A stretch of 40,937 nt of DNA from Deltaproteobacteria bacterium (GCA_021799495.1 JAJZAI010000031.1:1-40937); one strand, 5' to 3'; counted from the first letter of the stretch, positions 1-20,060 are shown. The notes: a model not told the origin generated them from the letters alone. Program-made: numbers and translations.

Positions 1-329
1 TGCGGCGTCGATACGATATGCATGCCCATCGCGCCCGCCGCCTTCGGCATCGTTTTCGCCCCGGCGTAACGCCGCAGGCTCGGCCGGCTGACGCGCTGCA
101 AGCCGCGAATCACCGGCTCCCGCGCGGCCGAATAGCGCAGGCCGAGCAGCAGTTTTTTCTGATACGCCTCGCCGGCGGTTTCGACGCTGGCGAGAAAGCC
201 CTCGGCCAGCAGCGCGCGGCATACCGCTTCGCGCAGGCGCGAATGAGGCGCCTCGACCTGGTTGTATCGCGCATGCATCGCGTTGCGAATCCGGGTCAGC
301 AATTCGGCGATCGGATCAGTCTGCGACAT
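1..329 (-). CDS. rpsH: 30S ribosomal protein S8, truncated by the window edge
   Basis: The first 109 residues of S8 are visible, beginning MSQTDPIAELLTRIRNAMHA, which is the conserved S8 N-terminus. S8 is usually about 130 residues, so roughly the last 20 lie outside the window; the visible part ends in the GMHIVSTP stretch that corresponds to the conserved GIAVLSTS-type C-terminal motif. S8 binds the central domain of 16S rRNA and in many bacteria represses the spc operon. The ATG at 329 is preceded by GGAGG about ten bases upstream and lies 18 bases after the rpsZ stop, in normal spc order L14-L24-L5-S14-S8. The identification is secure. Confidence 0.95.
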   Translation of the reverse strand, partial: MSQTDPIAELLTRIRNAMHARYNQVEAPHSRLREAVCRALLAEGFLASVETAGEAYQKKLLLGLRYSAAREPVIRGLQRVSRPSLRRYAGAKTMPKAAGAMGMHIVSTP

Positions 330-347
330 CTCTTTCCGTCCTCCGCC

Positions 348-533
348 CTACCAGCTCGCCTTGACCACGCCCGGCAGCGCGCCCTTGAGCGCGTTCTTGC
401 GCAGGCACAGCCGACACATCTTGAACCGGCGGTAAAAGGCGCGCGCCCGTCCGCACAGCGGACAGCGATTGTAACGGCGCACCTTGAATTTCGGCGCGCG
501 GGTCGCTTTGACTCGCAGACACGTCTTGGCCAT
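348..533 (-). CDS. rpsZ: 30S ribosomal protein S14, zinc-binding (type Z)
   Basis: This is a 61-residue protein, the length of the short zinc-binding S14 rather than the roughly 100-residue zinc-free form. Four cysteines at 24, 27, 40 and 43 (CPLC and CRLC) make the C+ zinc ribbon, and the C-terminus [12 protein letters not shown] is typical of the family. S14 binds the head of the 30S subunit. It lies 14 bases after rplE and 18 bases before rpsH in the spc-type gene order. No zinc-free paralogue is seen in this window. Length, motif and position agree. Confidence 0.97.
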   Translation of the reverse strand: MAKTCLRVKATRAPKFKVRRYNRCPLCGRARAFYRRFKMCRLCLRKNALKGALPGVVKASW

Positions 534-547
534 CGTGATTCCCGTTC

Positions 548-1243
548 CTATTCCGCCCGCGGCGCGCCTTCGCGCTCGCCGCCCGCTCCCCGAAACGGCA
601 TCCCGAGCGCGCGCAACAGCGTCAGTCCTTCGAAGTCGCTCGTCGCCGTGGTCCCGATCGACACGGTCATTCCCTTGACCTTTTCGATCTTGTCGAGATT
701 GAGCTCGGGGAAAATCGTATGCTCGCGCAGGCCGAGCGAATAATTGCCGCGCCCGTCGAACGCCTTGTCGCTAACGCCGCGAAAGTCGCGCACGCGCGGC
801 AGGGCGACGTTCACCATACGGTCGAAGAACTCCCACATGCGCTCGCGCCGCAACGTGACCATCACGCCGATCGGCATCCCCTCGCGCAGCTTGAAATTCG
901 AAATCGCCTTGCGCGCGCGCGTCACCACCGGCTTTTGTCCGGTGATTTGCCGCAGCTCGTCGGCCGCCGCGTCGAGAATCTTGACGTTCTCGCGCGCCTC
1001 GCCCAGCGCCATGTTGATGACGATTTTGTCGAGCCGCGGCGCGCGCATCCGGTTCGCGATCTTCAACTCCCGCATCAGCGCCGGCAGAATCTCGCGCTCG
1101 TACTTCAGGCGCAGGCGCGCCGGAATCTTCGGCTCGGGTTCCGTGGGCGCTTGCGCCGCCTGCGCGGCCGCTTCGGGAGCGGTATTGGCCGCGCGCTCGC
1201 GCCTGCCCTTGCCCGCTTTTTCGGTTTTCTGCTCGTCCGCCAT
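548..1243 (-). CDS. rplE: 50S ribosomal protein L5 with an N-terminal extension
   Basis: L5 binds 5S rRNA and helps form the central protuberance of the 50S subunit. The core from about residue 42 ([18 protein letters not shown]) onward aligns with ordinary L5, including [15 protein letters not shown] and the [14 protein letters not shown] region. The protein is 231 residues, against about 180 usually, because of roughly 40 extra residues at the N-terminus that are rich in Ala, Glu, Pro and Lys and look disordered. The ATG at 1243 shares its A with the rplX stop (TGATG), which supports this start and translational coupling. No convincing later start was found at the beginning of the core. Confidence 0.95.
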   Translation of the reverse strand: MADEQKTEKAGKGRRERAANTAPEAAAQAAQAPTEPEPKIPARLRLKYEREILPALMRELKIANRMRAPRLDKIVINMALGEARENVKILDAAADELRQITGQKPVVTRARKAISNFKLREGMPIGVMVTLRRERMWEFFDRMVNVALPRVRDFRGVSDKAFDGRGNYSLGLREHTIFPELNLDKIEKVKGMTVSIGTTATSDFEGLTLLRALGMPFRGAGGEREGAPRAE

Positions 1244-1578
1244 CAGTCGTTACCCAGCGCCTCGCCGCATCGCCGGCAGATCCGCGAGCGCGCGCCGTCG
1301 TCGGCGCGCTTGACCCCGATTCGCACGGGCGCGTTGCAGCGATCGCAGAAATACATCACGTTGCTGATTCTGAGCGGCGCTTCCTTGTCCACGATTCCGC
1401 CCGGACTCTGGGGACCGCGCGGCTTCGAGTGGCGCTTGACCATGTTGAGCCGCTCGACCACCAGCCGCCCTTCGCCGGGCAGCACCCGCAGCACCTTGCC
1501 GGTCTTGCCGCGGTCGCGCCCCTTGATCACCATCACGGTGTCGTTCTTGCGGATCTTGATCTTCGCCGGCGCCGCCAT
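1243..1578 (-). CDS. rplX: 50S ribosomal protein L24 with a C-terminal zinc ribbon
   Basis: L24 is an early assembly initiator of the 50S subunit. The N-terminal KOW segment is [20 protein letters not shown], followed by [16 protein letters not shown]-like L24 sequence. Cysteines 78, 81, 101 and 104 (CDRC and CRRC) form a likely zinc ribbon, known from many bacterial L24 proteins. I place the start at the ATG at 1578, giving 111 residues, because GGAGG lies seven bases before it and the ATG overlaps the rplN stop as TGATG. A GTG one codon upstream is also open. The gene ends by overlapping the rplE start by one base. Confidence 0.96.
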   Translation of the reverse strand: MAAPAKIKIRKNDTVMVIKGRDRGKTGKVLRVLPGEGRLVVERLNMVKRHSKPRGPQSPGGIVDKEAPLRISNVMYFCDRCNAPVRIGVKRADDGARSRICRRCGEALGND

Positions 1579-1946
1579 CACAGGACCTCCGGCGCGAGCG
1601 AAATAATCTTGAGGAAGCGCTTGGCGCGCAGCTCGCGCGCGACCGGCCCGAAGATGCGCGTGCCGACCGGCTCGCCCTGATTGTCCAGCAGCACCGCCGA
1701 GTTGTCGTCGAAGCGGATATAGCTGCCGTCGTCGCGGCTCACTTCCTTGTGCGTGCGGACGATCACCGCCTTGCTCACGTCGCCCTTTTTAACCTTGGCG
1801 TTGGGAATCGCCTCTTTCACCGCGACCACAATCACGTCGCCCACCGACGCATAGCGCCGGCGCGAGCCGCCCAACACCTTGATACACATCACTTTGCGCG
1901 CGCCGGAATTGTCGGCGACGCTCAACACCGTTTGCGTCTGCACCAT
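1578..1946 (-). CDS. rplN: 50S ribosomal protein L14
   Basis: This 122-residue protein has exactly the usual L14 length and its conserved blocks: [20 protein letters not shown] at the start, [11 protein letters not shown] in the middle, and [13 protein letters not shown] near the end. L14 lies at the 30S-50S interface and is the docking site for ribosome silencing factors. Its TGA overlaps the rplX ATG, and rpsQ ends 16 bases upstream. The order S17-L14-L24-L5 is the standard spc arrangement. Confidence 0.98.
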   Translation of the reverse strand: MVQTQTVLSVADNSGARKVMCIKVLGGSRRRYASVGDVIVVAVKEAIPNAKVKKGDVSKAVIVRTHKEVSRDDGSYIRFDDNSAVLLDNQGEPVGTRIFGPVARELRAKRFLKIISLAPEVL

Positions 1947-1962
1947 GGCGAATCCGTCCCCT

Positions 1963-2217
1963 CTACCGCGCCGCCTGCTGCAGCACCGCGCTCACCCGCC
2001 AGCGCTTGTGGCGCGACAGCGGGCGCGATTCGATAATCAGCACCCGGTCGCCCTCATGGCATTGCGCCTGTTCGTCGTGCGCCATGTAGCGCTTGCGCTG
2101 GGTCAGGCGCTTGCCGTACAGCGGATGCCGCACCAGGCGCTCGACCTGCACCACCACCGTCTTGGTCATGCGGGCGGAAACCACCGTTCCTTCGCGCCGC
2201 TTAATCCGCTGCCGCAT
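1963..2217 (-). CDS. rpsQ: 30S ribosomal protein S17
   Basis: S17 is a primary 16S rRNA-binding protein with an OB fold. Visible family features are the start [20 protein letters not shown], the [12 protein letters not shown] segment, and [19 protein letters not shown] choose the ATG at 2217, giving 84 residues (the usual length), because AAGGGAG lies about five bases upstream and the S17 fold starts there. An in-frame start at 2238 would add seven unrelated residues. The gene overlaps the 3' end of rpmC by 17 bases, so the two are probably translationally coupled. Confidence 0.96.
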   Translation of the reverse strand: MRQRIKRREGTVVSARMTKTVVVQVERLVRHPLYGKRLTQRKRYMAHDEQAQCHEGDRVLIIESRPLSRHKRWRVSAVLQQAAR

Positions 2218-2431
2218 CGCCGCTCCCTTGCGCCGCACCGGCGCCGGCCGTCTTTTCCCCGATCAGCGTGAGAATCCGCGCCAGCTCGCGCCGCGCCTTG
2301 CAATAATTCGCCGGATTATCGAGCTGATTGGTTCTGAGCTTGAGCCGCAGCCGGAAAATCTCCTCGCGCGTCTCGCGCTCCTTGATCCGGAGATCGGCGG
2401 GACTCATCTGCCTCAGTTCGCTAAGCTCCAA
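2201..2431 (-). CDS. rpmC: 50S ribosomal protein L29, TTG start
   Basis: L29 sits near the peptide exit tunnel. The 76-residue product starts (M)[20 protein letters not shown] and has the L29 helical hairpin with [20 protein letters not shown] and a final [14 protein letters not shown]. The chosen start is TTG at 2431, which overlaps the 3' end of rplP by 11 bases and is preceded by GGGAGG eight bases upstream; the family N-terminus begins exactly there. The frame is open further upstream but the extra sequence is out-of-frame rplP. A short Gly/Ala tail follows the conserved part. Confidence 0.93.
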   Translation of the reverse strand: MELSELRQMSPADLRIKERETREEIFRLRLKLRTNQLDNPANYCKARRELARILTLIGEKTAGAGAAQGSGDAAAD

Positions 2432-2846
2432 GGCCCTGCGCCTCCCGTTCCACGACGATCGTCTTGACCGGCAGCTTATGCGACGCAAGCCGCATCGCTT
2501 CCAGCGCGGTCGCCCGATCGACGCCTTCCATCTCGAACAAAATCCGTCCCGGCCGCACCACCGCCGTCCAGCCCTCGGGCGCGCCCTTGCCCTTGCCCAT
2601 CCGGGTTTCCGCCGGCTTCTTGGTGAACGGCTTGTCCGGAAAGACCCGGATCCAGACCCGGCCGCCGCGCTTGATATGGCGCGTCAGCGCGATTCGCGCG
2701 GCCTCGAGCGCTCGCGTATCGATCCGGCAGGTTTCGGTGCTTTTCAGCCCGTAATCGCCGAACGCAAGCGTAACTCCGCGCGATTCGGCGCCGCGCACAC
2801 GGCCTTTCTGAATCTTGCGGTATTTGACTTTTTTTGGCGACAGCAT
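2421..2846 (-). CDS. rplP: 50S ribosomal protein L16
   Basis: L16 organises the A-site region of the 50S subunit. The 141-residue product has the conserved start [19 protein letters not shown], the [10 protein letters not shown] block, [19 protein letters not shown], the glycine-rich [12 protein letters not shown] loop and the VKPG-like RPGRILFEM segment. Length is normal. It follows rpsC by 38 bases and overlaps rpmC at its stop, in standard S10-operon order S3-L16-L29-S17. Confidence 0.98.
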   Translation of the reverse strand: MLSPKKVKYRKIQKGRVRGAESRGVTLAFGDYGLKSTETCRIDTRALEAARIALTRHIKRGGRVWIRVFPDKPFTKKPAETRMGKGKGAPEGWTAVVRPGRILFEMEGVDRATALEAMRLASHKLPVKTIVVEREAQGLGA

Positions 2847-2884
2847 CGCTCGCTACCCGTCAATCCCCCGGTTACGCCGCTTTG

Positions 2885-3562
2885 TCATCCCTGCTGCGCC
2901 GCGGCGCCCGCGCGCTTGGCCGCCTCTTCCTGGCGGGTCAGGATTTCGCCGCGGAAAATCCACGCCTTGACCCCGATCACGCCGTAAGTCGTGCGCGCCT
3001 CGGCGAAGCCGTAGGCGACGTCGGCGCGCAGCGTCTGCAGCGGCACGCGCCCTTCGCGATACCACTCCGAGCGCGCGATTTCGGCGCCGCCCAGCCGCCC
3101 CGCGACGTGCACTTTCACGCCCAGCGCGCCCATCCGCATCGCGCGCAGCACCGCCTCTTTCATCGCGCGGCGAAAGGCCACGCGCCGTTCGAGCTGCAGC
3201 GCGATATTCTCGGCCACGAGCTGCGGATCGAGATCGGGCCGGCGCACCTCGTGAATATTGATGAAGGCTTCCTTGCCCTTCATCATCTTCTGGATATCGG
3301 CCTTGAGCCGCTCAATCTCCGCGCCCTTTTTGCCGATCACGATTCCCGGCCGCGCGGTGAAGATATTGAGCTTGGCCTTGTTGGCCATGCGCTCGATCTC
3401 GATGCGCGAAATTCCCGCGTGGTAGAGCCGGCGCTTGATAAAATCGCGCAGCTTCAAATCTTCATGCAGCAGCGCGGTGTAATCGTGACTGGCGAACCAC
3501 TTGGAATCCCAGCTTTCGATTATGCCCAGGCGCAAGCCGCGCGGATGTGTTTTTTGGCCCAT
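2885..3562 (-). CDS. rpsC: 30S ribosomal protein S3
   Basis: S3 forms part of the mRNA entry tunnel. The 225-residue product begins [20 protein letters not shown], has the type II KH domain with the [14 protein letters not shown] loop at about residues 73-86, and the C-terminal [15 protein letters not shown] motif. The tail of about 15 residues is Ala/Gln-rich and variable in this family. It starts eight bases after the rplV stop. Length and motifs are ordinary. Confidence 0.98.
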   Translation of the reverse strand: MGQKTHPRGLRLGIIESWDSKWFASHDYTALLHEDLKLRDFIKRRLYHAGISRIEIERMANKAKLNIFTARPGIVIGKKGAEIERLKADIQKMMKGKEAFINIHEVRRPDLDPQLVAENIALQLERRVAFRRAMKEAVLRAMRMGALGVKVHVAGRLGGAEIARSEWYREGRVPLQTLRADVAYGFAEARTTYGVIGVKAWIFRGEILTRQEEAAKRAGAAAQQG

Positions 3563-3570
3563 ACCCTGCC

Positions 3571-3909
3571 TCAGGATTCCCGTTCGTCGACCACCACCGT
3601 GAGATGGCTGGTGCGCTTCAGGATCGGCGTGGCGTGCATGTGCGCGCGCTGCATCGAGCGCTTCCAGGTCGGCCCGGTGTCGGCCACCACGCTCTTCACG
3701 AACAGCCGGTCCTCATCGACGTTCTGCTGATCGCGCGCGTTGGCGATCGCCGCGAGCAGCGTCTTGGAAATAATCTTCGCGCCCTTCTTGGGCGTGAATT
3801 CCAGAATCGCCAGCGCCTGATCGACTTTTTTGCCGGCCACCAGCTCGCATACCAGCCTGAGTTTCTGCGGCGAAATCCGCACGAACCGGCTGCGCGCCAC
3901 TGCTTCCAT
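3571..3909 (-). CDS. rplV: 50S ribosomal protein L22
   Basis: L22 lines the nascent-peptide exit tunnel. The 112-residue product starts [20 protein letters not shown] and contains the [21 protein letters not shown] helix region, the [20 protein letters not shown] segment and the conserved [20 protein letters not shown] hairpin. The frame stays open upstream inside rpsS, but the family start and a GAGGG about nine bases before the ATG at 3909 support this shorter form. The rpsS stop lies 26 bases upstream. Confidence 0.97.
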   Translation of the reverse strand: MEAVARSRFVRISPQKLRLVCELVAGKKVDQALAILEFTPKKGAKIISKTLLAAIANARDQQNVDEDRLFVKSVVADTGPTWKRSMQRAHMHATPILKRTSHLTVVVDERES

Positions 3910-3935
3910 CGCGAAACCCTCTTTCCCGTACCCGC

Positions 3936-4229
3936 TCAGGCGCTCTTCTGGCCGCGCACTTCGCCCTTGCGGTCGCCCGCATGGCCGTGGAAGGTGCGCG
4001 TCGGCGAGAATTCGCCGAGCTTGTGGCCGACCATGTTCTCCGTGCAATAGACCGGAATGAACTTGTGGCCGTTATGCACCGCGAAAGTCAGGCCGATAAA
4101 ATCCGGCGTGATCATCGAGCGGCGCGACCACGTGCGGATTATCCGCTTGTCTCCAGCCGTATTCGCCGCGTCCACCTTTTTCTGCAGATGGCCGTCGACG
4201 AAGGGACCTTTTTTAAGCGACCTCGCCAT
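3936..4229 (-). CDS. rpsS: 30S ribosomal protein S19
   Basis: S19 sits in the head of the 30S subunit and contacts tRNA and S13. The 97-residue product shows the family start [19 protein letters not shown], the [20 protein letters not shown] block, and the C-terminal [19 protein letters not shown] motif. Length is normal. It lies between rplB (28 bases upstream) and rplV (26 bases downstream) in the standard S10-operon order. Confidence 0.98.
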   Translation of the reverse strand: MARSLKKGPFVDGHLQKKVDAANTAGDKRIIRTWSRRSMITPDFIGLTFAVHNGHKFIPVYCTENMVGHKLGEFSPTRTFHGHAGDRKGEVRGQKSA

Positions 4230-4257
4230 TTCGATTCCCGAATCCTCCCGCCCTCAA

Positions 4258-5091
4258 TCAGCCCCGCTTGCCGCGCGGCCGGCGGCTGACGATATAACGA
4301 TCCGACGGCTTCTTGCCGCGGGTCTTGTAACCCTTGGTCGGCATCCCCCACGGCGACTGCGGATGATTGCCCTTCGAGCGGCCCTCGCCGCCGCCATGCG
4401 GATGGTCCACCGGGTTCATCGCGATTCCGCGCACGTGCGAGCGCTTGCCCAGCCAGCGGCTGCGGCCGGCCTTGCCGATCGAGATATTCTCATGGTCGAC
4501 ATTGCCGACCTGCCCGACCGTCGCACGGCATTCCGCCAGCACCATCCGCTGCTCGCCCGAAGGCAGCTTGAGCAGAGCGAATTTGCCCTCTTTGGCCATC
4601 AACTGCGCCTGCGCGCCCGCCCCGCGCGCCATCTGCGCGCCCGCGCCCGGCTTGAGCTCGACCGCGTGGACGAAAGTTCCCACCGGGATATGCTTCAGTT
4701 GCAGCGCGTTGCCCGGCTTGATATCGGCCCGTTCGCCGCACTCGACCCGGTCGCCCGGCTTGAGGCCGACCGGCGCGAGGATATAGCTCTTGCGGCCGTC
4801 GGCGTAATGCAGCAGCGCGATATTCGCCGACCGGTTCGGATCGTACTCGAGCGCCGCGACCGTCGCCGGGATGCCGTCCCGGTCGCGCCTGAAATCGATC
4901 GCGCGCAGCCGCCGCTTGTGGCCGCCGCCGCGATGGCGCGACGTCATGCGGCCGCGATTATTGCGTCCGCCCGATTTTTTCAGCGGCAGCAGCAGCGACT
5001 TTTCCGGCGCTTTCTTCGCCAGCTCGGAAAAATCGGCCACCTGCATGAAGCGCTGGCCCGGCGTTCGCGGATTAAGCTGAATTACCGCCAT
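4258..5091 (-). CDS. rplB: 50S ribosomal protein L2
   Basis: L2 is an essential 23S rRNA-binding protein near the peptidyl transferase centre. The 277-residue product carries the [20 protein letters not shown] basic block near residues 38-57, [14 protein letters not shown], and the highly conserved [20 protein letters not shown] loop near residue 225 that includes the histidine required for peptidyl transfer activity. The C-terminus [17 protein letters not shown] is also normal. The rplW stop is 15 bases upstream. Confidence 0.98.
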   Translation of the reverse strand: MAVIQLNPRTPGQRFMQVADFSELAKKAPEKSLLLPLKKSGGRNNRGRMTSRHRGGGHKRRLRAIDFRRDRDGIPATVAALEYDPNRSANIALLHYADGRKSYILAPVGLKPGDRVECGERADIKPGNALQLKHIPVGTFVHAVELKPGAGAQMARGAGAQAQLMAKEGKFALLKLPSGEQRMVLAECRATVGQVGNVDHENISIGKAGRSRWLGKRSHVRGIAMNPVDHPHGGGEGRSKGNHPQSPWGMPTKGYKTRGKKPSDRYIVSRRPRGKRG

Positions 5092-5106
5092 CGTTCCCCG
5101 CGTCGC

Positions 5107-5394
5107 TTAGACGCCCTCGAAAAATTCAATCCGGTCGCCCGCCTTGAGCGTGACGTACGCCTTCTTCCAGTCCGGCTTGCGCCCGGCGATCCGGCCGCGC
5201 CGGCGCTCCTTGCCGAGAAAATTGGCCGTGCGGACTTCAACCACGGTGACTTTGAAAAGATCCTCGACCGCGCGGCGAATCGCATGCTTGTCGGCGCCGG
5301 GCCGCACCCGGAAAACGACCTGGTTCGCCTTTTCGTTGACGATCGTCCCCTTTTCCGTCACCAGCGGGGAAATTATCAGTCCTTCGGCGCTCAT
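5107..5394 (-). CDS. rplW: 50S ribosomal protein L23
   Basis: L23 surrounds the exit tunnel and docks trigger factor and SRP. The 95-residue product has the conserved start region IISPLVTEKGTIVNEKANQV, then VRPGADKHAIRRAVEDLFKV, and a GRKPDWKKAYVTLKAGDRIE C-terminus typical of L23. Its ATG overlaps the rplD stop by four bases (ATGA), which indicates translational coupling. Length is in the usual 93-100 range. Confidence 0.97.
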   Translation of the reverse strand: MSAEGLIISPLVTEKGTIVNEKANQVVFRVRPGADKHAIRRAVEDLFKVTVVEVRTANFLGKERRRGRIAGRKPDWKKAYVTLKAGDRIEFFEGV

Positions 5395-6056
5395 CGCCCG
5401 GCGCTCCCGAGGCGCGCTTCGATCGCCCGCGCCGTCTTTTCAGTCATCAGAAGTTCGTCGTAATTGAGCACGTCGTACACGTTCAAACCGGCGAGCGGAA
5501 GCGTCTTGTGCGCCGCCAGATTGCGCGCGGCGCGGAAAAAATTCTCGTCGCCCTCGCCGATCACGATCAGCGCGTGCTTGAGGCCCAGCGCTTCAAGCGC
5601 CGCCCGGGCCTGGCGGGTTTTCGGCTCCGCCAGCTCCAGCGCCTCGACCACGCAGAGCTTGCCGTTGAGCGCCCGGTCCGAAAGCGCCAGACTGAGCGCC
5701 CGCCGCCACGCCCGCTTCGGCATCTGATACGAATAGTCGCGCGGCTGCGGCCCGAAAATCGTGCCGCCATGACGCCACAACGGCGACCGGGTCGAGCCGG
5801 CGCGCGCGCGTCCGGTACCCTTCTGCCGCCACGGCTTGCGTCCGCCGCCCGAGATCAGGCCGCGCGTCTTGGTCGCCGCGGTGCCGGCGCGCCGCTTCGC
5901 AAGCTGCATCCGGACCGCCTCGAACAGTAGCCCCTGATGGCCGGTGCGGCCAAACACCGCGCCCGCCAATTCGACTTCGCCGGTGCGCTCGCGCGCCGCC
6001 GAATAGAGCGGCGCCTTGACGTTGGCGATTTCCGCCTTGATGCGCCGCTCATCCAT
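5391..6056 (-). CDS. rplD: 50S ribosomal protein L4
   Basis: L4 reaches into the exit tunnel, and in gamma-proteobacteria it also represses the S10 operon. The 221-residue product has the conserved extended loop RRAGTAATKTRGLISGGGRK followed by PWRQKGTGRARAGSTRSPLW and GGTIFGPQPRDYSYQMPK. The C-terminal half carries VYDVLNYDELLMTEKTARAI, typical of L4. I choose ATG 6056, which overlaps the rplC stop by eight bases. Upstream residues in the open frame come from out-of-frame rplC. It overlaps rplW by four bases downstream. Confidence 0.97.
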   Translation of the reverse strand: MDERRIKAEIANVKAPLYSAARERTGEVELAGAVFGRTGHQGLLFEAVRMQLAKRRAGTAATKTRGLISGGGRKPWRQKGTGRARAGSTRSPLWRHGGTIFGPQPRDYSYQMPKRAWRRALSLALSDRALNGKLCVVEALELAEPKTRQARAALEALGLKHALIVIGEGDENFFRAARNLAAHKTLPLAGLNVYDVLNYDELLMTEKTARAIEARLGSAGR

Positions 6057-6723
6057 TGGCTTTCGACTCCATCGCCGCGTCCAGCCGCGCCTGACGGGCC
6101 GCATGGCTCACCACCACCAGCGCGCCGTCCGCTCCGGGCACCGCGCCCGAGACCAGAATCGCATTGTCCTCGGGCAGGATTTCGACCACCTCGAGATTCA
6201 GCACGGTCGCCCGCTCGTTGCCCAGCTGCCCGGCCATCCGCAGCCCCTTGCGCACCCGTCCGGGATACGACCGGTTGCCGATCGATCCGCCGTGGCGGAA
6301 ATACTCGTGGGTGCCGTGGCTGCCCGGAAAGCCGGCGAAATGATGCCGCTTGATCACGCCGGCGTAGCCGCGTCCCTTGGACACGCCGCTTACGTCGATC
6401 GCGTCGCCCGGCTTGAAGACGTCGCTCGCCGCGATCGCCTGGCCGAGTTTCAGTTCGCCTTCGCCGCGGCGCGCGAACTCGCGCGTCGCCACGCCCGGCG
6501 CGACTTCCGCCTTGGCGAAATGGCCGCGCAGGGCGCCGTTGATCCGCGATTGCCGGCGCCGGCCCCAAGTCACCTGCACGGCGTCGTAGCCGTCGGTCGG
6601 GGCGATCTTGAGCTGCGTCACCGCGCACGGCCCCAGCTGGATTACGGTCACCGCGCGCACCTTGCCGGCGGCGTCGCCCACCTGGGTCATTCCCAATTTT
6701 TTGCCAATCAATCCGCTCAGCAC
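6049..6723 (-). CDS. rplC: 50S ribosomal protein L3, GTG start
   Basis: L3 is an early-assembly 23S rRNA protein whose loop approaches the peptidyl transferase centre. The product begins (M)[20 protein letters not shown] and includes [20 protein letters not shown] and [20 protein letters not shown], the hallmark L3 loop with the glutamine-methylation type region, then [15 protein letters not shown]. With the GTG at 6723 it has 224 residues, near the usual length. GGAG lies ten bases before this GTG and the rpsJ stop is seven bases upstream. The upstream open frame is antisense-like rpsJ sequence and is rejected. Confidence 0.95.
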   Translation of the reverse strand: MLSGLIGKKLGMTQVGDAAGKVRAVTVIQLGPCAVTQLKIAPTDGYDAVQVTWGRRRQSRINGALRGHFAKAEVAPGVATREFARRGEGELKLGQAIAASDVFKPGDAIDVSGVSKGRGYAGVIKRHHFAGFPGSHGTHEYFRHGGSIGNRSYPGRVRKGLRMAGQLGNERATVLNLEVVEILPEDNAILVSGAVPGADGALVVVSHAARQARLDAAMESKANG

Positions 6724-6730
6724 GGCGCTG

Positions 6731-7051
6731 CTACTCCAGCTTGATCTCGACGTCGACGCCGGCCGCCAAATCGAGCTTGCCCAGCGCGTCGATCGTCTGC
6801 TGGGTCGGCTCGAGCACGTCCAGAAGCCGCTTGTGGGTGCGGATCTCGAAATGCTCGCGCGATTTCTTGTCGACATGCGGCGAGCGGTTCACCGTGAACC
6901 GCTCGATCCGGGTCGGCAGCGGAATCGGCCCGGCGACCCGGCCGCCAGTGCGCCGGATCGTATCGACGATCTCGCGCACCGACTGGTCGAGCAGCCGATG
7001 GTCGTACGCCTTCAGGCGTATCCGTATCTTTTCGTTCATCCTGTCAGCCAC
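6731..7051 (-). CDS. rpsJ: 30S ribosomal protein S10 (NusE)
   Basis: S10 works in the 30S head and, as NusE, in transcription antitermination with NusB and NusG. The product has the conserved [19 protein letters not shown] start, [20 protein letters not shown], and [21 protein letters not shown] use the GTG at 7051 (106 residues) because GGGAG lies eight bases upstream; an ATG four codons later gives the more usual 102-residue protein but has no well-placed Shine-Dalgarno sequence. A 122-base spacer with two hairpins separates it from tuf. Confidence 0.96.
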   Translation of the reverse strand: MADRMNEKIRIRLKAYDHRLLDQSVREIVDTIRRTGGRVAGPIPLPTRIERFTVNRSPHVDKKSREHFEIRTHKRLLDVLEPTQQTIDALGKLDLAAGVDVEIKLE

Positions 7052-7094
7052 GTCGCCGGCTCCCGCGCCAACCCCAATCCTGTTTGCCGATGAT

Positions 7095-7161
7095 GGCCGC
7101 GCCCCTGCCGGAAGCGCGGCCGATTATCCGTCCGTCACCGTTCGGCCGGAGCCTCCGGCCG
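7095..7161 (-). other. two inverted repeats in the tuf-rpsJ spacer (possible S10 leader structure)
   Basis: The 122-base spacer between tuf and rpsJ holds two GC-rich hairpins. One pairs 7095-7102 with 7114-7121 (eight base pairs, GGCCGCGC). The other pairs 7143-7149 with 7155-7161 (seven base pairs, CGGCCGG, five-base loop). Neither is followed by a T-run on the minus strand, so they are not ordinary intrinsic terminators. They could be an mRNA leader or processing structure for the S10 genes, or simply GC-rich chance pairing. Confidence 0.4.
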
Positions 7162-7173
7162 TGTCCGGATCGA

Positions 7174-8373
<1,200 letters not shown>

Positions 8374-8409
8374 GACGGATTTTCCTCCGGCTCCTTGCTG
8401 TTCCCGCTA

Positions 8410-10506
<2,097 letters not shown>

Positions 10507-10529
10507 CCCGAAAAAACTTCTTTCCGCCT

Positions 10530-11000
10530 CTACCAGCGGTAATGCGCGAAGGCGCGGTTCGCCTCCGCCATGCGATGAGTATCTTCGCGTTTCTTGACCG
10601 CGCCGCCGCGGTTGTTGGCCGCTTCGAGAATTTCATTGGCCAGCCGCTCGCGCATCGATTTTTCGCCGCGCGCGCGCGCCGCCGTCACCAGCCAGCGCAT
10701 CGCGAGAGACGACCTTCTGAGCGGCCGCACTTCCACCGGCACCTGATAGTTGGCGCCGCCGACCCGCCGCGAGCGCACCTCGACCGCCGGCCGCACGTTG
10801 TCGAGCGCCCGCTTGAACATCGCGAGCCCGTCCTCTTTCGAGCGCTCGGCCACCAGATCGATCGCGCCGTAAAGGATGCTCTCGGCGGCCGATTTCTTGC
10901 CGCGCTCCATCACGACGTTGACGAATTTCGCGACCGTGCGATCGTGAAATTTCGGATCCGCGACCACTTCGCGGACGCGCACTTGTCCTTTTCGCGACAT
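10530..11000 (-). CDS. rpsG: 30S ribosomal protein S7
   Basis: S7 nucleates assembly of the 30S head and in enterobacteria represses the str operon. The 156-residue product shows [40 protein letters not shown], the [20 protein letters not shown] block, and a C-terminus [21 protein letters not shown]. Length and motifs are those of ordinary bacterial S7. It is nine bases after rpsL and 23 bases before fusA. Confidence 0.98.
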   Translation of the reverse strand: MSRKGQVRVREVVADPKFHDRTVAKFVNVVMERGKKSAAESILYGAIDLVAERSKEDGLAMFKRALDNVRPAVEVRSRRVGGANYQVPVEVRPLRRSSLAMRWLVTAARARGEKSMRERLANEILEAANNRGGAVKKREDTHRMAEANRAFAHYRW

Positions 11001-11009
11001 GAGTCTTTC

Positions 11010-11381
11010 TTACTTGGGCTTTTTCGAGCCGTATTTCGAGCGGCTCTTGCGCCGATCCTGCACGCCGATCGAATCGAGCGTGCCCCTGATCACGTGATAG
11101 CGCACGCCCGGCAAATCCTTGACGCGACCGCCCCGGATCAGCACCACCGAGTGCTCCTGCAGGTTGTGGCCGATGCCCGGGATATACGTGTTCACTTCAT
11201 AGCCGTTGGAAAGCCGCACGCGCGCCACCTTGCGCAAGGCCGAGTTCGGCTTCTTGGGCGTGGTGGTTTTGACCTGCGTGCAGACGCCGCGCTTCTGCGG
11301 CGAACCCTGCAGCGCCGGCGCGCTCATCTTGTAGCGCTTCTTCACGCGCGCGGCGCGAATCAACTGGTTAATCGTCGGCAC
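11010..11381 (-). CDS. rpsL: 30S ribosomal protein S12, GTG start
   Basis: S12 controls decoding accuracy at the A site. The product begins (M)[20 protein letters not shown] and has the [20 protein letters not shown] loop and the [20 protein letters not shown] loop; both lysines whose replacement gives streptomycin resistance are present. With the GTG at 11381 it is 123 residues, the family length. The frame is open for 45 more codons upstream, but those cover the spacer with a strong hairpin and are not S12-like. The Shine-Dalgarno sequence is weak (GAAGACGAAAAC). The gene begins 181 bases after rpoC. Confidence 0.96.
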   Translation of the reverse strand: MPTINQLIRAARVKKRYKMSAPALQGSPQKRGVCTQVKTTTPKKPNSALRKVARVRLSNGYEVNTYIPGIGHNLQEHSVVLIRGGRVKDLPGVRYHVIRGTLDSIGVQDRRKSRSKYGSKKPK

Positions 11382-11499
11382 GTTTTCGTCTTCAGCTTTC
11401 CGGCGGCTCGATTTTCCCGCTCCGGACCCTGCGCCCGGAGTCGTTCCGCCCGTCTTGAAGCGCCGCGGAACCGTTCCCGGCCCGGCGGCGCAAACGAAC

Positions 11500-11528
11500 C
11501 CCCCAAGGGCACCCACCGCCCTTGGGGG
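11500..11528 (-). terminator. strong hairpin in the rpoC-rpsL spacer (terminator or leader stem)
   Basis: An 11-base-pair perfect stem (CCCCCAAGGGC at 11500-11510 with its complement at 11518-11528) and a seven-base loop lie between rpoC and rpsL. On the minus strand the stem is followed by TTCGTTTG, a poor but T-containing tract. It may terminate part of the rpoBC transcription or act as an attenuator. It would also lie at the very 5' end of an rpsL message if the candidate promoter just upstream is used. Confidence 0.55.
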
Positions 11529-11537
11529 AAATACAAG

Positions 11538-11562
11538 TATCTATAGGAAACTATCCGTCCAG

Positions 11563-11566
<4 letters not shown>
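11538..11566 (-). promoter_or_regulatory. candidate promoter for the str operon, overlapping the rpoC stop
   Basis: On the minus strand TTGACT (11566-11561) overlaps the rpoC TGA and is followed after 17 bases by TAGATA (11543-11538), or after 15 bases by TATAGA (11545-11540). The spacer is noticeably more AT-rich than the flanking genes. The predicted start would lie about 150 bases before the rpsL GTG and immediately before the strong hairpin. The -10 match is imperfect, so this is a candidate only. Confidence 0.45.
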
Positions 11567-15744
<4,178 letters not shown>

Positions 15745-15775
15745 TCCGCTATGCTCCCTTGCTTCCGGCCGCGGC

Positions 15776-19903
<4,128 letters not shown>

Positions 19904-20029
19904 TTCTACCTCATCCGGCGGCGGGCGCCGATGCGGCGCGCCGCCAGACGGCCACGGCGGCGGCCCGCTCCGGCGCATCCGCGCCGCGCGTTCCGCGCCG
20001 GATTTTGGGACATTCCAGAAAAGCGAGCC

Positions 20030-20060
20030 GGGACGCCCGCGCCAGCCGCGTGCGCGTCCC
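20030..20060 (-). terminator. possible attenuator hairpin between rplL and rpoB
   Basis: In the 203-base rplL-rpoB spacer, GGGACGC (20060-20054 read on the minus strand) can pair with GCGTCCC (20036-20030) around a 17-base GC-rich loop. GGCTCGCTTTTC follows on the minus strand. E. coli has a partial terminator and an RNase III site in the same spacer, so a similar role is plausible here. The stem is short and the T-run is four bases, so confidence is low. Confidence 0.35.
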
